Source of the DNA: Pseudomonadota bacterium
GTDB taxonomy: Bacteria > Desulfobacterota > Desulfobulbia > Desulfobulbales > JAGXFP01
Length of the DNA stretch: 64,000 nt
Direction of reading: 5' to 3'
Assembly (NCBI GenBank): GCA_018814305.1
Contig: JAHJAA010000009.1
Location: forward strand, 1-64,000
The notes under the pieces were generated by a model. That model saw only the letters and a program-made list of their open reading frames with translations. It searched no databases and had not been told where the DNA came from. Positions within the stretch are counted from its first letter, which is position 1; each line of letters begins with the position of its first letter. The position numbers were made by a program, and so were the translations under genes. Positions 44,761 through 54,702 of this stretch are shown here, piece by piece.

Positions 44761-45717
44761 ATGTGCCGACTTTTGAAACAGATCTGTTACCCGTTGACCG
44801 TCATGCTGGTTTTCTCCAGCCTGCTGTTGGTTCGACCCGGGATCGGTTTCGGGGCGGAGAGGTGGCTGGGAAAGGGTGATGCCGCCATTGTAGTGGCTGG
44901 CAAAATTCGACCGTATCTTGAGGCCCGGGACGGGGCCCTCATGGTCCTCAAAGACCAGGGGGAAGTCTCGGCCGATTCCTTTATTCTCACTGATTATTCC
45001 GAGTCAGGGCGTTCTTCCCTGCTGTCCGACATTCTGAATCACCATTACCGCTTTATTATCGCCATCGGCCCGGAGGCCGGTCGATTCCTTGCGGAGATTC
45101 CCCCGGAGTTGGAATTGCCACCGGTGGTCTTTTCCATGATGTTGAATCCGGAAAAAATTATCGGGCCTGGCGGCTGCGGGGTCTTTTTTAATATTCCCCC
45201 AGCAGTCCAAGTCGACCGGATCAACCGGGCTCTCCCTTCTGTGAAGCGGATTGGGCTTCTCTACGATCCTTCACTGAATAATGATTTTATGGCTGAAGCC
45301 CAGGCGGCGGTTGCCGATCAAGATTTTCGCCTCGTCCCCCTGACCGTTTCATCCAAAAAGGATTTGCCCCGGATACTCGGGAGTAATTGGGACAACATTG
45401 ACGGCCTTTGGTTGATCCCCGACCGGACCGTCATCTCGGAAAGTATCGTCGGCTACCTGATCAAGGAGGCCTTTCTCCATGGGGTGCCGACCATTGGATA
45501 CAACAGGTTTTTTGCGGATTCCGGGGCGTTGCTTTCATTTTTCTTTGATTACGGAGAGTTAGGGGAACAGGCTGCTGCTCTAGCCTTGCATGGGAATCAA
45601 GGAGAGGTCTGCGGGTGGCAGACGCCCCGATTTCACCAACAGCTCAACCGTGAGGTGGGAGTCAAACTCGGGCTAACGCTTGCCGATCCCTCCGGTAATG
45701 AAGGTGGGATGCCATGA
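44761..45717 (+). CDS. Periplasmic substrate-binding protein (ABC_sub_bind type)
   Basis: 318 residues. The signal peptide (about 1-31) is followed by two lobes: FIIAIGPEAGRFLAE, PPVVFSMMLNPEKII, KRIGLLYDPSLNNDF and GVPTIGYNRFFADSGALLSF are typical of the PF04392 family. No permease or ABC ATPase gene follows; the stop overlaps the histidine kinase start (ATGA). It therefore probably serves as the ligand sensor of the two-component system rather than as a transport component. The ligand is unknown. Confidence 0.8.
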   Translation: MCRLLKQICYPLTVMLVFSSLLLVRPGIGFGAERWLGKGDAAIVVAGKIRPYLEARDGALMVLKDQGEVSADSFILTDYSESGRSSLLSDILNHHYRFIIAIGPEAGRFLAEIPPELELPPVVFSMMLNPEKIIGPGGCGVFFNIPPAVQVDRINRALPSVKRIGLLYDPSLNNDFMAEAQAAVADQDFRLVPLTVSSKKDLPRILGSNWDNIDGLWLIPDRTVISESIVGYLIKEAFLHGVPTIGYNRFFADSGALLSFFFDYGELGEQAAALALHGNQGEVCGWQTPRFHQQLNREVGVKLGLTLADPSGNEGGMP

Positions 45718-47108
45718 AGCGGGTCGGAATCCATATCTGGCTGATTCTGGCAGCCGTCATTTTGATGAGTTCCAGTTTGGGCGCTTTTTTTGCGGGGATC
45801 AGTCTCTTTTCTGATTTCGCCCATAAACGATTTGAGGAGCGAACTGTTTTTCTTGCCCGCTATCTGGCCTTAAACTCAGAGCTTGGTATTTTGATCGGTG
45901 ACCACATGATGTTGGCCGAACTTGCCGAAAATCTCTTGAGTCAGGAGGATATTGTTCGGGTGGAGATCACCAGCCGGGAAGGAGACCAGCTGACCAGTGT
46001 GACCTCGCCGGCTTTTCATGGAAACGGGGGGAAACTCCTGCGGGTTGTCGTCCCGGTGGAGGTCAAGGGGGGGGCGGATCGGTCAAATCCTTTATCTCTT
46101 GAAGAGCAGGGGCTGCCTTCGGAGGTAATCGGACAGGTCTCCATTGATTATACGGTTGCGGGGATCAATGCCATGGTTGGGGTTATTCGGGATCGGTTTT
46201 ATCTCCTCTCTGCGGGGTTTGTGACGATCTCGCTGCTGATGTTTGTACTGTTGTCCCGATTCCTGGCCAAACCTGTGCGTAATTTGGTTTTTGCGGCTCG
46301 TGAGGTTGCTCGGGGCAATTTGGACCTGCGAGTTACACCGGGCAACCTTTCTGAGACAAGGGAACTGGCCGAGGCCTTTAATGCCATGCTTGATTCATTG
46401 CAGCAAAGTAAGCTTGCCCTCGAAAAGGCGACTCAGGAAATGGTTCGTCAGAAGACCTTGGCTGAACTTGGTAAATTTTCCATGATGATTGCCCATGAAG
46501 TGAAAAATCCCCTGGGGATCATCAAGAGTTCACTTGACCTGTTAAAACAGGATCTGCAACTCACTTCCGACAATCTTCTGGTTGATTATATCGAGGATGA
46601 GATTCATCGGATGAATCGGTTGATCGAAGACTTTCTTAGCTTTGCCCGGCCGGCCTCCCCCAGTTTTCGGGAGTCTGATATCAATCAACTCATTCGAGAG
46701 TGTGTCATCCGGTTTGAACTTCAACCCCTGGGGAACGGGGTTGATTTCCGGCTTCATCTGCCGGAGGGGGGTTGTCTGTTGAAGATCGATCCTGATCTGA
46801 TGACCCGGGTGTTCAGTAACATTCTGAAGAATGGCCTGGAAATGAGCCGGGGGCAAGGTGGAATTGACATTGTCGCCGAGGATCGTAACAATGAATGGGT
46901 CTGCCGGGTCAATGACCGGGGGCCGGGAATTCATCCCGCTGATCTGGAGAGGATTTTTGAACCGTTTTTTACTAAGAGTGCCAAGGGAACCGGGCTGGGG
47001 CTTGCTTTTGCCGCCCAGGTGGTGAATGGCCATAATGGCCGGATCGAGGCGGAAAATTTGCCCGGCGGTGGTGCTTCATTTATTATAACCCTTCCCAAAG
47101 AGAACTGA
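45714..47108 (+). CDS. Membrane sensor histidine kinase
   Basis: 464 residues. Transmembrane segments at about 8-30 and 160-182 flank a periplasmic sensing domain; HAMP (about 183-235); HisKA with phosphoacceptor His261 (MIAHEVKNPLGIIKSS); HATPase_c with NILKNGLEMS, DRGPGIHP and GTGLGLAFA. It follows the periplasmic binding protein with a four-base overlap and ends two bases before its response regulator gene, so these three work together. Confidence 0.9.
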   Translation: MKRVGIHIWLILAAVILMSSSLGAFFAGISLFSDFAHKRFEERTVFLARYLALNSELGILIGDHMMLAELAENLLSQEDIVRVEITSREGDQLTSVTSPAFHGNGGKLLRVVVPVEVKGGADRSNPLSLEEQGLPSEVIGQVSIDYTVAGINAMVGVIRDRFYLLSAGFVTISLLMFVLLSRFLAKPVRNLVFAAREVARGNLDLRVTPGNLSETRELAEAFNAMLDSLQQSKLALEKATQEMVRQKTLAELGKFSMMIAHEVKNPLGIIKSSLDLLKQDLQLTSDNLLVDYIEDEIHRMNRLIEDFLSFARPASPSFRESDINQLIRECVIRFELQPLGNGVDFRLHLPEGGCLLKIDPDLMTRVFSNILKNGLEMSRGQGGIDIVAEDRNNEWVCRVNDRGPGIHPADLERIFEPFFTKSAKGTGLGLAFAAQVVNGHNGRIEAENLPGGGASFIITLPKEN

Positions 47109-47110
47109 TT

Positions 47111-48463
47111 ATGGCCCATATACTCGTCGTTGATGATGAAGAAAAAATGCGCCACCTGCTCTCGATGATGCTCGGTCGGGCCGGGTATCAGGTGGACCAG
47201 GCCGCCAATGGTTTGGAGGCGTTGAACAAGGTCAGGGATTGTCCCTATGATCTGGTTATTTCAGATATCAAGATGCCGGAAATGGATGGGTTGACTTTAC
47301 TCGAGAAGCTTACTGAGGAAAAGATCCTTTGTCCGGTGGTTTTTATCACCGCCTTTGCCACCATCGATTCGGCGGTGGATGCCATGAGGCGGGGGGCGAT
47401 CGATTATATTACCAAGCCGTTTGATGATAAACGGATCCAGCTTACCATTGAAAGAGGGTTGCATCTTTCCCGGATTTTGGCGGAAAACCGGGAGTTGAAA
47501 CAGCGTCTTGCCGAAAAGACAGGCGTCGGAGAAATTATTTCCGCGTCCAAGGAGATGGAAAAAATAATCACGCTGGCCCGGAAGGTGGCGCCCAGTGATT
47601 CTGTGGTGCTTCTTCATGGTGAATCTGGAACCGGTAAAGAGTTGCTGGCCAGGTTTATCCATCAGCAGAGCCGTTGTGGTAAGGGGCGTTTTGTGCCGGT
47701 GAATTGTGCCGCCATTTCGGCAAATCTGGTGGAATCAGAATTGTTCGGGCATGAAAAAGGGTCCTTTACCGGTGCGGATCGGATGGCCATTGGCAAATTT
47801 GAATTCGCCGATGGCGGAACCCTCTTTCTGGATGAAATCGGCGATCTTCCCGGCGAGGCCCAGGGCAAGCTCTTACGGGTTCTGCAGGAAAAAAAGGTCC
47901 AGCGGGTCGGCGGTCATGCTGAGATTCCGGTGTGTGTCAGGATCCTGTGCGCCACCAATAGGAATCTTGAAAAACTTGTTCAGGAAGGACGGTTCCGGCA
48001 GGATCTTTATTTCCGGATTAATGTTTTTCCGTTGATGCCGCCCCCGCTTCGGGAGCGAAAGGATGATATTATTCCGCTGGCCACTCATTTCCTGGCCAGG
48101 TTGGCCGGAGGAGAAAAGATTGAGCTGACCGACGGGGCCAAGCGGGTTCTGCTGGGGCATCAATGGCCCGGCAATGTTCGTGAATTGGCTAATGCGGTCG
48201 AGCGGGCCTATATTCTGGATGGTGATCGGGGGTGTATTTCGGCGGCTACCCTTTCTTTTTTGGTCCAGGCTCGAGGTCAATTGGAGGCGGCCAACGGTTT
48301 CATGATTCCCGCCGAGGGGATCCTGTTTGATGAGGTGGAGATCGATTTTGTCCGGCAGGCCTTGACGATGGCCAGCAATAATCAGACTGCGGCCGCCACC
48401 TTGCTTGGTTTGAGCAGGGCCAGGTTCCGGGTTTTGCTGGCCAGGATGAAAGGTGAAGAATAG
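47111..48463 (+). CDS. NtrC-family sigma-54-dependent response regulator
   Basis: 450 residues. Receiver domain with phosphoacceptor Asp52 (VISDIKMPEMDG) and switch Lys in TKPFDD; AAA+ domain with Walker A GESGTGKE (about 171), the sigma-54 contact loop reading GSFTGAD (usual GAFTGA) and GTLFLDEIGDLPG; C-terminal Fis-type helix-turn-helix (QTAAATLLGLSRARFRVLL). It probably activates the adjacent TonB receptor or other uptake genes. I could not find a convincing sigma-54 promoter in the 142 bases before the receptor gene. Confidence 0.9.
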   Translation: MAHILVVDDEEKMRHLLSMMLGRAGYQVDQAANGLEALNKVRDCPYDLVISDIKMPEMDGLTLLEKLTEEKILCPVVFITAFATIDSAVDAMRRGAIDYITKPFDDKRIQLTIERGLHLSRILAENRELKQRLAEKTGVGEIISASKEMEKIITLARKVAPSDSVVLLHGESGTGKELLARFIHQQSRCGKGRFVPVNCAAISANLVESELFGHEKGSFTGADRMAIGKFEFADGGTLFLDEIGDLPGEAQGKLLRVLQEKKVQRVGGHAEIPVCVRILCATNRNLEKLVQEGRFRQDLYFRINVFPLMPPPLRERKDDIIPLATHFLARLAGGEKIELTDGAKRVLLGHQWPGNVRELANAVERAYILDGDRGCISAATLSFLVQARGQLEAANGFMIPAEGILFDEVEIDFVRQALTMASNNQTAAATLLGLSRARFRVLLARMKGEE

Positions 48464-48605
48464 GCACCTGTGGTAACCGGGAGGTATTTGGGCAGTTTTT
48501 TATCAACTGACCATCCGGAGGTCGTTGACAAGGTGAGCGGTCCGGGGCTATTTCCAGCTGGATGGTCCAAGGAACAAAAAGGATGGATGGTTTTTACGGA
48601 ATGAG

Positions 48606-50648
48606 ATGATAATGGCAAAATCTCTTAACACCATAGTGGTTTTATTCTTCCTGTGGAGTGGAGCTGATCCCGCTTTGGCGGCTGATCCCGGCCTCAGCGA
48701 TGGTGAAGACACCATGCTGATGTTTGTGGGGGAAAGCCTTGATGCCATGACCATTGCCTCCCGGCGGGAGGAAAGTGCGTGGCAGGCCCCGGCCGTGGCC
48801 CAGGTGATCAGCCGTGAACAGCTTTTTAGCCACGGGTATGGCACCGTCGGGAGGGCCCTGGCCTCCATGCCTGGTTTTCATCTGGCTGAAAAACCGTGGG
48901 GGACGACCCCGTATCTTCGGGGGATTTCAAACTCTACCTTGTTCCTCTATGACACGGTACCGCTGGACGCAGACAGTGATAAAACCGTCCACCAACTCGA
49001 TGAAAATCTGTCTCTTGCCTCGATCAAGCGGATCGAAATCATTCGAGGGCCCGGATCGGTGCTCTGGGGACCGGATGCCTTTGCTGGAATTGTCAATCTG
49101 GTCCCAATGACCGGACGAGATTTGGATGGAGTCGAGACCGGGGCTTCTTTTGCTCCCGGCGAGCAGGGTGGCGGTTTTTATGTGAATATGGGGCATGGTG
49201 GTGCGCTTTGGGACGGTTTTTTCTCGCTCAGTGGCAGCAGTCTGTTGAACGATGGAGAGAGTGATATCGTCAGGTTCTGGGGGGAAGATCCCCTGGCACC
49301 GGTACCGGTCTCCGAACGCTATGGTAACGCCCGGCCGGGGCGGAGCGAGGCGGTCGAGGCCAGTGCCCAGTTCGGTTATCGTGATCGCGTGCGGATCAGC
49401 GGGCGGGTGAGCGATACTCACGATGCATATGCGATTTCCGATCAGCAGAATGGGACCTGGATTGAGGAGAGAGGGACCCAGTCGTCCTTTGTGAAGCTGG
49501 AAGTTAATCGACCTTTGGATCTGCTCTCAACGGTTCGACTGACCGGATTCTATACGCTCCTTCGACCTCAATACATGATTATTGATCGGGAGTTTGTCGT
49601 CACCGAAAAGACCAGCTATGCTGAGCTGATTTATGATCGTTCCCTGTTCACCGGTAGCGGCCTGTTGACTGGTGGGATTTCTTTTCGAGAGAAACGGGTC
49701 AAGGATGCCCCGGTTTGGGAAAGCTATCTGCCCGAATTTCTCGGCCCAGGCAATACCGATCTGTTGCCTCTCCTGTTTGAAGAAAATTATGGTGACTCAC
49801 TCTGGTCTGGTTTTGCCCAGTACAGTCATACGGTTGGCAGATTAAAGGCCTGGCTCGGCATGCGTTTTGATGATCATGACCTGTATCAGGATAATATGAG
49901 TTACAACAGCGGGATCGGCTACGCACCATCGTCCACGGTGATTACCAAACTGCTCTATGGTACCGCCTATCGGACCCCTTCCTCCCGACAACTGTTTGTC
50001 AGTGAAAAGCCGCCCCAGGAAAAAATTGCTACCGTGGAGGCCTTGGTGGGCTATAGCCCCTCACGGATGATGAATTTTACCGTGGTGGCTTTTACCAGCA
50101 CCATCGAGGACCACATCAAGGAAGATCCGTATGCCCAGCTTTCCTTGCCGAACCGTCAGGAGATTAACGGCATCGAGCTGGAGGGTCGAGTGACGCCGAA
50201 GGATAATTTGAGTCTTTCGGCGAATCTTACCGTCATGGATAACAGCGGTCCCAGCGAGACCTATCATCTGTTGAGCGCGGTTTACGTCCGTCCGGACGGT
50301 TCACTGGAAAATATATATGAGGATATCGAATCTCCCTATGATACCGGTCCGAAGACGATTTTTAACCTTGCCGCCACCTGGTCACCGTTCGATGCTCTGG
50401 CCGTTGTGGCTGATTTGAACTATGTGGCGCCCCGGCACCTGATTCTTGGGCGAACCGGGGAGACCCGGGAAGCGCCGAGCCGTTGGGTTATGGACCTGAC
50501 CGCCACAGTTCATGATGTTATCCAGGGATACGAGCTTAGTTGTGAGGTCGGGAATCTCTTCGATACCCACTATCAGACTCCGGGGGTTTATGGCCTGATC
50601 GATGGCGATCCCTTCTCCTTGACCGTTATTCTTAGGAAAAAATGGTGA
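48606..50648 (+). CDS. TonB-dependent outer-membrane receptor
   Basis: 680 residues from ATG at 48606 (ATG at 48612 possible). Signal peptide (about 1-26); plug domain (about 45-170) with APAVAQVISREQL, VGRALASMPGFHL and IEIIRGPGSVLWGPDAFAG; 22-strand-type barrel to the C-terminal aromatic FSLTVILRKKW. It imports a ligand using TonB energy; metal chelates, cobalamin or glycans are options. Its ligand may be that of the binding protein and kinase encoded before it. Confidence 0.85.
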   Translation: MIMAKSLNTIVVLFFLWSGADPALAADPGLSDGEDTMLMFVGESLDAMTIASRREESAWQAPAVAQVISREQLFSHGYGTVGRALASMPGFHLAEKPWGTTPYLRGISNSTLFLYDTVPLDADSDKTVHQLDENLSLASIKRIEIIRGPGSVLWGPDAFAGIVNLVPMTGRDLDGVETGASFAPGEQGGGFYVNMGHGGALWDGFFSLSGSSLLNDGESDIVRFWGEDPLAPVPVSERYGNARPGRSEAVEASAQFGYRDRVRISGRVSDTHDAYAISDQQNGTWIEERGTQSSFVKLEVNRPLDLLSTVRLTGFYTLLRPQYMIIDREFVVTEKTSYAELIYDRSLFTGSGLLTGGISFREKRVKDAPVWESYLPEFLGPGNTDLLPLLFEENYGDSLWSGFAQYSHTVGRLKAWLGMRFDDHDLYQDNMSYNSGIGYAPSSTVITKLLYGTAYRTPSSRQLFVSEKPPQEKIATVEALVGYSPSRMMNFTVVAFTSTIEDHIKEDPYAQLSLPNRQEINGIELEGRVTPKDNLSLSANLTVMDNSGPSETYHLLSAVYVRPDGSLENIYEDIESPYDTGPKTIFNLAATWSPFDALAVVADLNYVAPRHLILGRTGETREAPSRWVMDLTATVHDVIQGYELSCEVGNLFDTHYQTPGVYGLIDGDPFSLTVILRKKW

Positions 50649-50700
50649 TTTTTGCAGAAGGCAAACCTGATCGCCTGGGCGGGATGGATAGGTTCATGAG

Positions 50701-51789
50701 ATGACATGTTCAAGCTGCAATCCAGGCCCCGGTGCTGTAGTGGCTGTTGCCATGAGCGGCGGGGTGGATAGTACGGTCACCGCAGCCTTGATGAAAGAGG
50801 TGGGGTACCGGGTCCGGGGGGTGTTCATGTCCCTGGCCCAACCGGATCGTGAGGTCCAGGCTGCCCGGGCGCGGGCCATGGCGGAACGTTTGGGTATTCC
50901 CTTTGAGGTTATCGATTTAAGCGACGAATTCGACCGACTGGTGCTCAGCTATTTTCGGGACGGCTACTCCCGGGGGATAACGCCCAATCCCTGTGTGGTA
51001 TGTAATCGGACCATCAAATTCGGCTTGCTTCTGGACCGGGTTTTGGCTGGTGGCGCTGATTATCTGGCCACTGGCCATTATGTTCGGAAGGTACTTGCCC
51101 CGTCCGGTGGATTCAGGCTTTCCCCGGGATGTGATCCCAATAAAGACCAGTCCTATTTTCTTTGTTTACTCAACCAGGACCAGTTGGCTCGGGTAATTTT
51201 TCCCCTTGGTGAAAAGGTTAAGGCAGAGGTCTATGATCTGGCCGCCGGGTTGGGACTTCGCTATGCCAGGAGTGAAGAAAGTCAGGATGTCTGTTTCCTC
51301 AAAGGGCAGGACCTTGCCACCTATCTTGGCGGAGTCGGGCTTTCCGGGCAGCCGGGGGGGATCGTGACCCTGGTTGGCCGGGAAGTTGGGCGACATCAGG
51401 GAATTTCCCATTTTACCATCGGCCAGCGACGGGGCCTGGGTATCCCCGATGTGACCCCTTGGTACGTGGTCGCCATTGATCCCGGGACCAATCAAGTGGT
51501 GGTGGGTAAGGACAATGATCTTTTTCGGGCGGGGTTGATTATCAAACCGATGAGCTGGGCCGGGGGAGAGTTACCTGACCTTGGAGCCTCATTTACGGTG
51601 AAAATCAGGTATCGGCATCGAGCCGTCCCAGCCCAGCTCAAACTGGGGCATCATCAGGAAATCATCATTCAGTTTTCCGAACCACAACGGGCCATCACCC
51701 CGGGGCAGTTTGCCGCGGTCTACCAGGGCGATTTGTTGCTGGGTGGGGGCCCGATTCAACTGGTTCCAGCAGGCTCCAGTACCTCGTAA
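50701..51789 (+). CDS. mnmA: tRNA 2-thiouridylase MnmA
   Basis: 362 residues. PP-loop AMSGGVDST (about 17-25), NPCVVCNRTIKFG with one active Cys near 99, KDQSYFL, and the second catalytic Cys in ESQDVCF near 197, then TIGQRRGLG. It thiolates U34 of Lys, Glu and Gln tRNAs using ATP and sulfur delivered by an IscS-type relay. Length is usual for the family. It lies 52 bases after the TonB receptor and probably has its own transcript. Confidence 0.95.
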   Translation: MTCSSCNPGPGAVVAVAMSGGVDSTVTAALMKEVGYRVRGVFMSLAQPDREVQAARARAMAERLGIPFEVIDLSDEFDRLVLSYFRDGYSRGITPNPCVVCNRTIKFGLLLDRVLAGGADYLATGHYVRKVLAPSGGFRLSPGCDPNKDQSYFLCLLNQDQLARVIFPLGEKVKAEVYDLAAGLGLRYARSEESQDVCFLKGQDLATYLGGVGLSGQPGGIVTLVGREVGRHQGISHFTIGQRRGLGIPDVTPWYVVAIDPGTNQVVVGKDNDLFRAGLIIKPMSWAGGELPDLGASFTVKIRYRHRAVPAQLKLGHHQEIIIQFSEPQRAITPGQFAAVYQGDLLLGGGPIQLVPAGSSTS

Positions 51790-51848
51790 CCCATCAAGTT
51801 TCGCGAGTTTTGTTGCGGCCCAGGTTCTTGACTAATTTCCGGAAACAT

Positions 51849-52039
51849 ATATATATGAGCCTTTTACAAAATGAACATCTGCTCCGATCGGCTAAAAATA
51901 CCCTCTGCGGCGTCTTCATTATGAAATCGTCCTCGCCGTAGCCCTGCTACGCCTTCAGGCGATTTCATAATTCATCCTTGCATAGGATATTTTTCTCTCG
52001 ATCTCGCTACGACGTTCATTTTGCAAAAGGTTTATATGA
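51849..52039. repeat. Long intergenic palindrome D
   Basis: The arms GAGCCTTTTACAAAATGAAC and GTTCATTTTGCAAAAGG are complementary, with further AT pairs outside, and imperfect pairing continues inward to a centre GCCGTAGCCCTGCTACGCC close to that of palindrome B. It fills more than half of the 355-base gap 51790-52144; nothing else is recognised there. Confidence 0.75.
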
Positions 52040-52144
52040 AAAATTCATTTTCGGTCGGCGATCATCGGTTCCCGGCCAACTTTTTTTATGGATTCCAGGT
52101 GGCACAGATATGCAGGGTGCGGGTTTCAGGAAGATACATAACCT

Positions 52145-53464
52145 ATGAATGATTTTCCCAGAAAGAGAGTGGCCCTTGCCACCCTTGGCTGCAAGGTAAA
52201 CCAGTTCGAATCCGCTTCGTTCCAGAGTGATCTGGTTGATCACGATGTGGAAATGGTGCCTTTTAATCAGTCGGCCGATCTTTATATCATTAATACCTGT
52301 GCGGTTACCGCCCGGGCTGCCGCCCAATCCAGGCAGTTGGTTCGACGGGCCCTGCGGAATAATCCCCAGGCGAGGTTGGTGGTGACTGGTTGTTATGTCC
52401 AGATCGGTTCCCAGGAGATTCTTGATATTGTCGACCAGCCTCTCTGCCTGGTGGGGAATGGTTTTAAAAAGGATCTGGTTAAAATAGCCCTGGCGGAGGA
52501 CCATTGTGATCTGGAGATGTTCATGGGGGATATCCGGCAACGTCGAGAAATCTCCCCCATTGAAGTCCGGCGTTTCGGTGATCGGACCCGGGCCTTTCTG
52601 AAGATTCAGGATGGCTGTGATAATTTCTGTACCTACTGTATTGTGCCCTTTGCCCGGGGGCGCAGTCGCAGTCTCTCCCCGGATCTGGTTCTCCGGCAGG
52701 TCGGGATCTTCGCAACCCAGATGTATCGAGAGATCGTAGTCACCGGTATCCATACCGGGATGTACGGTCGGGATCTCTCTCCAGTTTCAGGTCTGGTTGA
52801 TTTACTCGGAATGTTAGTTAGTGAATATCCCCTTCGGTACCGGATCAGCTCGTTGGACCCGGGTGAGATTCATCAGGATCTCCTGCAGTTCATGGCGGAG
52901 GAGGAGATGATCATGCCCCACCTGCATATCCCCTTGCAGAGTGGCGATAACCGGATCCTCAAACAGATGAATCGTCATTACCAGCGGGAAGATTTTGCTG
53001 AGCTCATCGCTCAAATTCGTGAGGTCCTCCCGGAAGCGGCCATCGGGGTTGATGTCATGGCTGGGTTCCCAGGGGAGGATGAAGAGGCCTTTGAAAATAC
53101 CTTGAATCTTTTATCTGATTTGGAGGTGACCTACCTCCATGTCTTTCCCTATTCGCGACGCCCCGGAACCATGGCGGCGGAGATGGACGAACAGGTTCTC
53201 AAAAAAGACAAGGATCAGCGGGTTGCCAGACTCCGCGAGTTGGATCGGGTCAAGAGAAAAGCGTTTTATGCCTCGCAGCTTGGCAGGACTCGAGAGGTGC
53301 TTGCCGAGGATTCTGGCCGGCGCAAGGATTCAGTCCTCAGGGGATTCACGGATAACTATGTGCCGGTTCGGTTTGAGGCCGACCGGGATGTTGCGAATAC
53401 GGTCGTCAAGGTCAAGCTGGAGACCCTGGCGGAGGACGGCGTTGCCGGGAGTCTGGTAAGATGA
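52145..53464 (+). CDS. mtaB: tRNA t6A37 methylthiotransferase MtaB
   Basis: 439 residues. The UPF0004 domain holds three cluster Cys (TLGCKVNQ near 16, INTCAV, TGCYVQ), the radical SAM core has CDNFCTYC near 158, and a C-terminal TRAM domain starts near 370. KVNQFESASFQ fits MtaB rather than MiaB or RimO. It adds a methylthio group to t6A at position 37 of ANN-decoding tRNAs. Its end overlaps cinA by four bases (ATGA). Confidence 0.9.
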   Translation: MNDFPRKRVALATLGCKVNQFESASFQSDLVDHDVEMVPFNQSADLYIINTCAVTARAAAQSRQLVRRALRNNPQARLVVTGCYVQIGSQEILDIVDQPLCLVGNGFKKDLVKIALAEDHCDLEMFMGDIRQRREISPIEVRRFGDRTRAFLKIQDGCDNFCTYCIVPFARGRSRSLSPDLVLRQVGIFATQMYREIVVTGIHTGMYGRDLSPVSGLVDLLGMLVSEYPLRYRISSLDPGEIHQDLLQFMAEEEMIMPHLHIPLQSGDNRILKQMNRHYQREDFAELIAQIREVLPEAAIGVDVMAGFPGEDEEAFENTLNLLSDLEVTYLHVFPYSRRPGTMAAEMDEQVLKKDKDQRVARLRELDRVKRKAFYASQLGRTREVLAEDSGRRKDSVLRGFTDNYVPVRFEADRDVANTVVKVKLETLAEDGVAGSLVR

Positions 53465-54702
53465 TCGGCGAGATCATTGCCATCGGGGACGAATTGACCT
53501 CTGGGCGGATACTGAATACCACCAGCTATTTTGCTGCCAGTCAGTTGTTTGCGGCCGGGCACGAGGTGGCGGCCATGACCACCATCGGTGATGATCCGGT
53601 CCTGATCGGCACGACCTTGCTCAATTCTCTGCACCGGGCAGATTTTGTGATTGTGACTGGTGGCCTCGGCGGAACCAGTGATGATCTGACCACCGAGGCG
53701 GTGGCCGACGCCCTGGATCGGCCTTCAACCTTCTATCCGGAGATTTTGGAGCAAATCAGGACCCACAGTAAGAATGCGCCGGAGCAGGTTCGACTTTCCC
53801 TGGAAAAATTGGCCTGGCTGCCGGCCGGAGCCCATGCCCTCAAGTATGATGCCGGGATGGCCGGTTATTTTCTGGTCCATGAAGGGAAACCGATTTTTTT
53901 CCTCCCGGGGATTCCCCATGAGATGAAACAGCTCCTGGTTGAAACGGTCCTTAGTCGACTGGCGGTCTGGGAAGGGGAGGATGCTCGGCTGGTCCGGCAG
54001 CGGGTTTATCGGGTGGCCGGACTCAGTGAGACCGAGATTAATGATCTGATCGGGCGGGGCGGAGATGATGACAAGCGGATCAAAATCGGGTATTACCCTG
54101 TCTTCCCTGAGGTGCAGGTCAGTCTGACTGTTGCCGCCGGAAATGAGCCGGAGATCGATGCCCTGTTTGCCGCGGCCGATGGCCGGATTCGCCGGATTCT
54201 TGGGCTCAATATATTCGGCGGCCCGGATGAAACTCTGGAAGGTGTGGTGGGGCAGAGCCTTGGTCGGTGCGGACTTTCTTTGGCAGTGGCCGAATCGTGC
54301 ACCGGGGGGCTGATTGCCCATCGGATCACCAGGGTTGCCGGCAGTTCGGTCTATTTTTATGGTGGGATTGTTGCCTACAGCAACCTTTTAAAAGAACAAC
54401 TACTGGGCGTTTCCGGTACAACCATTGCTCAATTCGGAGCGGTGAGCGCTGAAACGGCGCGGGCCATGGCTGAGGGTGTTCGTCGGGTTACCGGGGCTGA
54501 TCTGGGCCTTTCGGTTACCGGAATAGCCGGCCCCACCGGCGGGAGCCCTGATAAACCAGTGGGTACCGTTTGCTTTGCCTTGGCCACCAACGACGGCTGC
54601 CGCGAATATAGATTCCTTTTTAATGGAGACCGGAATCAGGTCCAAGAGGCCTCCTGTCTGACCGGGCTCGATCTGATCCGTCGTCATTTGGCCGGTGGGT
54701 AA
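53461..54702 (+). CDS. cinA: CinA: MoCF-like domain plus nicotinamide-nucleotide amidohydrolase
   Basis: 413 residues. The N-terminal COG1058 domain (about 1-170; IAIGDELTSGRILNT, TGGLGGTSDDLT) acts as an ADP-ribose/NAD-related pyrophosphatase in studied members; the C-terminal PncC domain (about 255-410; AVAESCTGGLIAHRI, GIAGPTGGSPDKPVGTV) deamidates NMN. Placement directly before recA is common in bacteria. It starts within the mtaB stop codon. Confidence 0.95.
   Translation: MIGEIIAIGDELTSGRILNTTSYFAASQLFAAGHEVAAMTTIGDDPVLIGTTLLNSLHRADFVIVTGGLGGTSDDLTTEAVADALDRPSTFYPEILEQIRTHSKNAPEQVRLSLEKLAWLPAGAHALKYDAGMAGYFLVHEGKPIFFLPGIPHEMKQLLVETVLSRLAVWEGEDARLVRQRVYRVAGLSETEINDLIGRGGDDDKRIKIGYYPVFPEVQVSLTVAAGNEPEIDALFAAADGRIRRILGLNIFGGPDETLEGVVGQSLGRCGLSLAVAESCTGGLIAHRITRVAGSSVYFYGGIVAYSNLLKEQLLGVSGTTIAQFGAVSAETARAMAEGVRRVTGADLGLSVTGIAGPTGGSPDKPVGTVCFALATNDGCREYRFLFNGDRNQVQEASCLTGLDLIRRHLAGG

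Noticed and set aside
48464-48605. Cobalamin or other riboswitch before the TonB receptor
   Set aside because: Only short hairpins are seen; no B12-box-like sequence is present.
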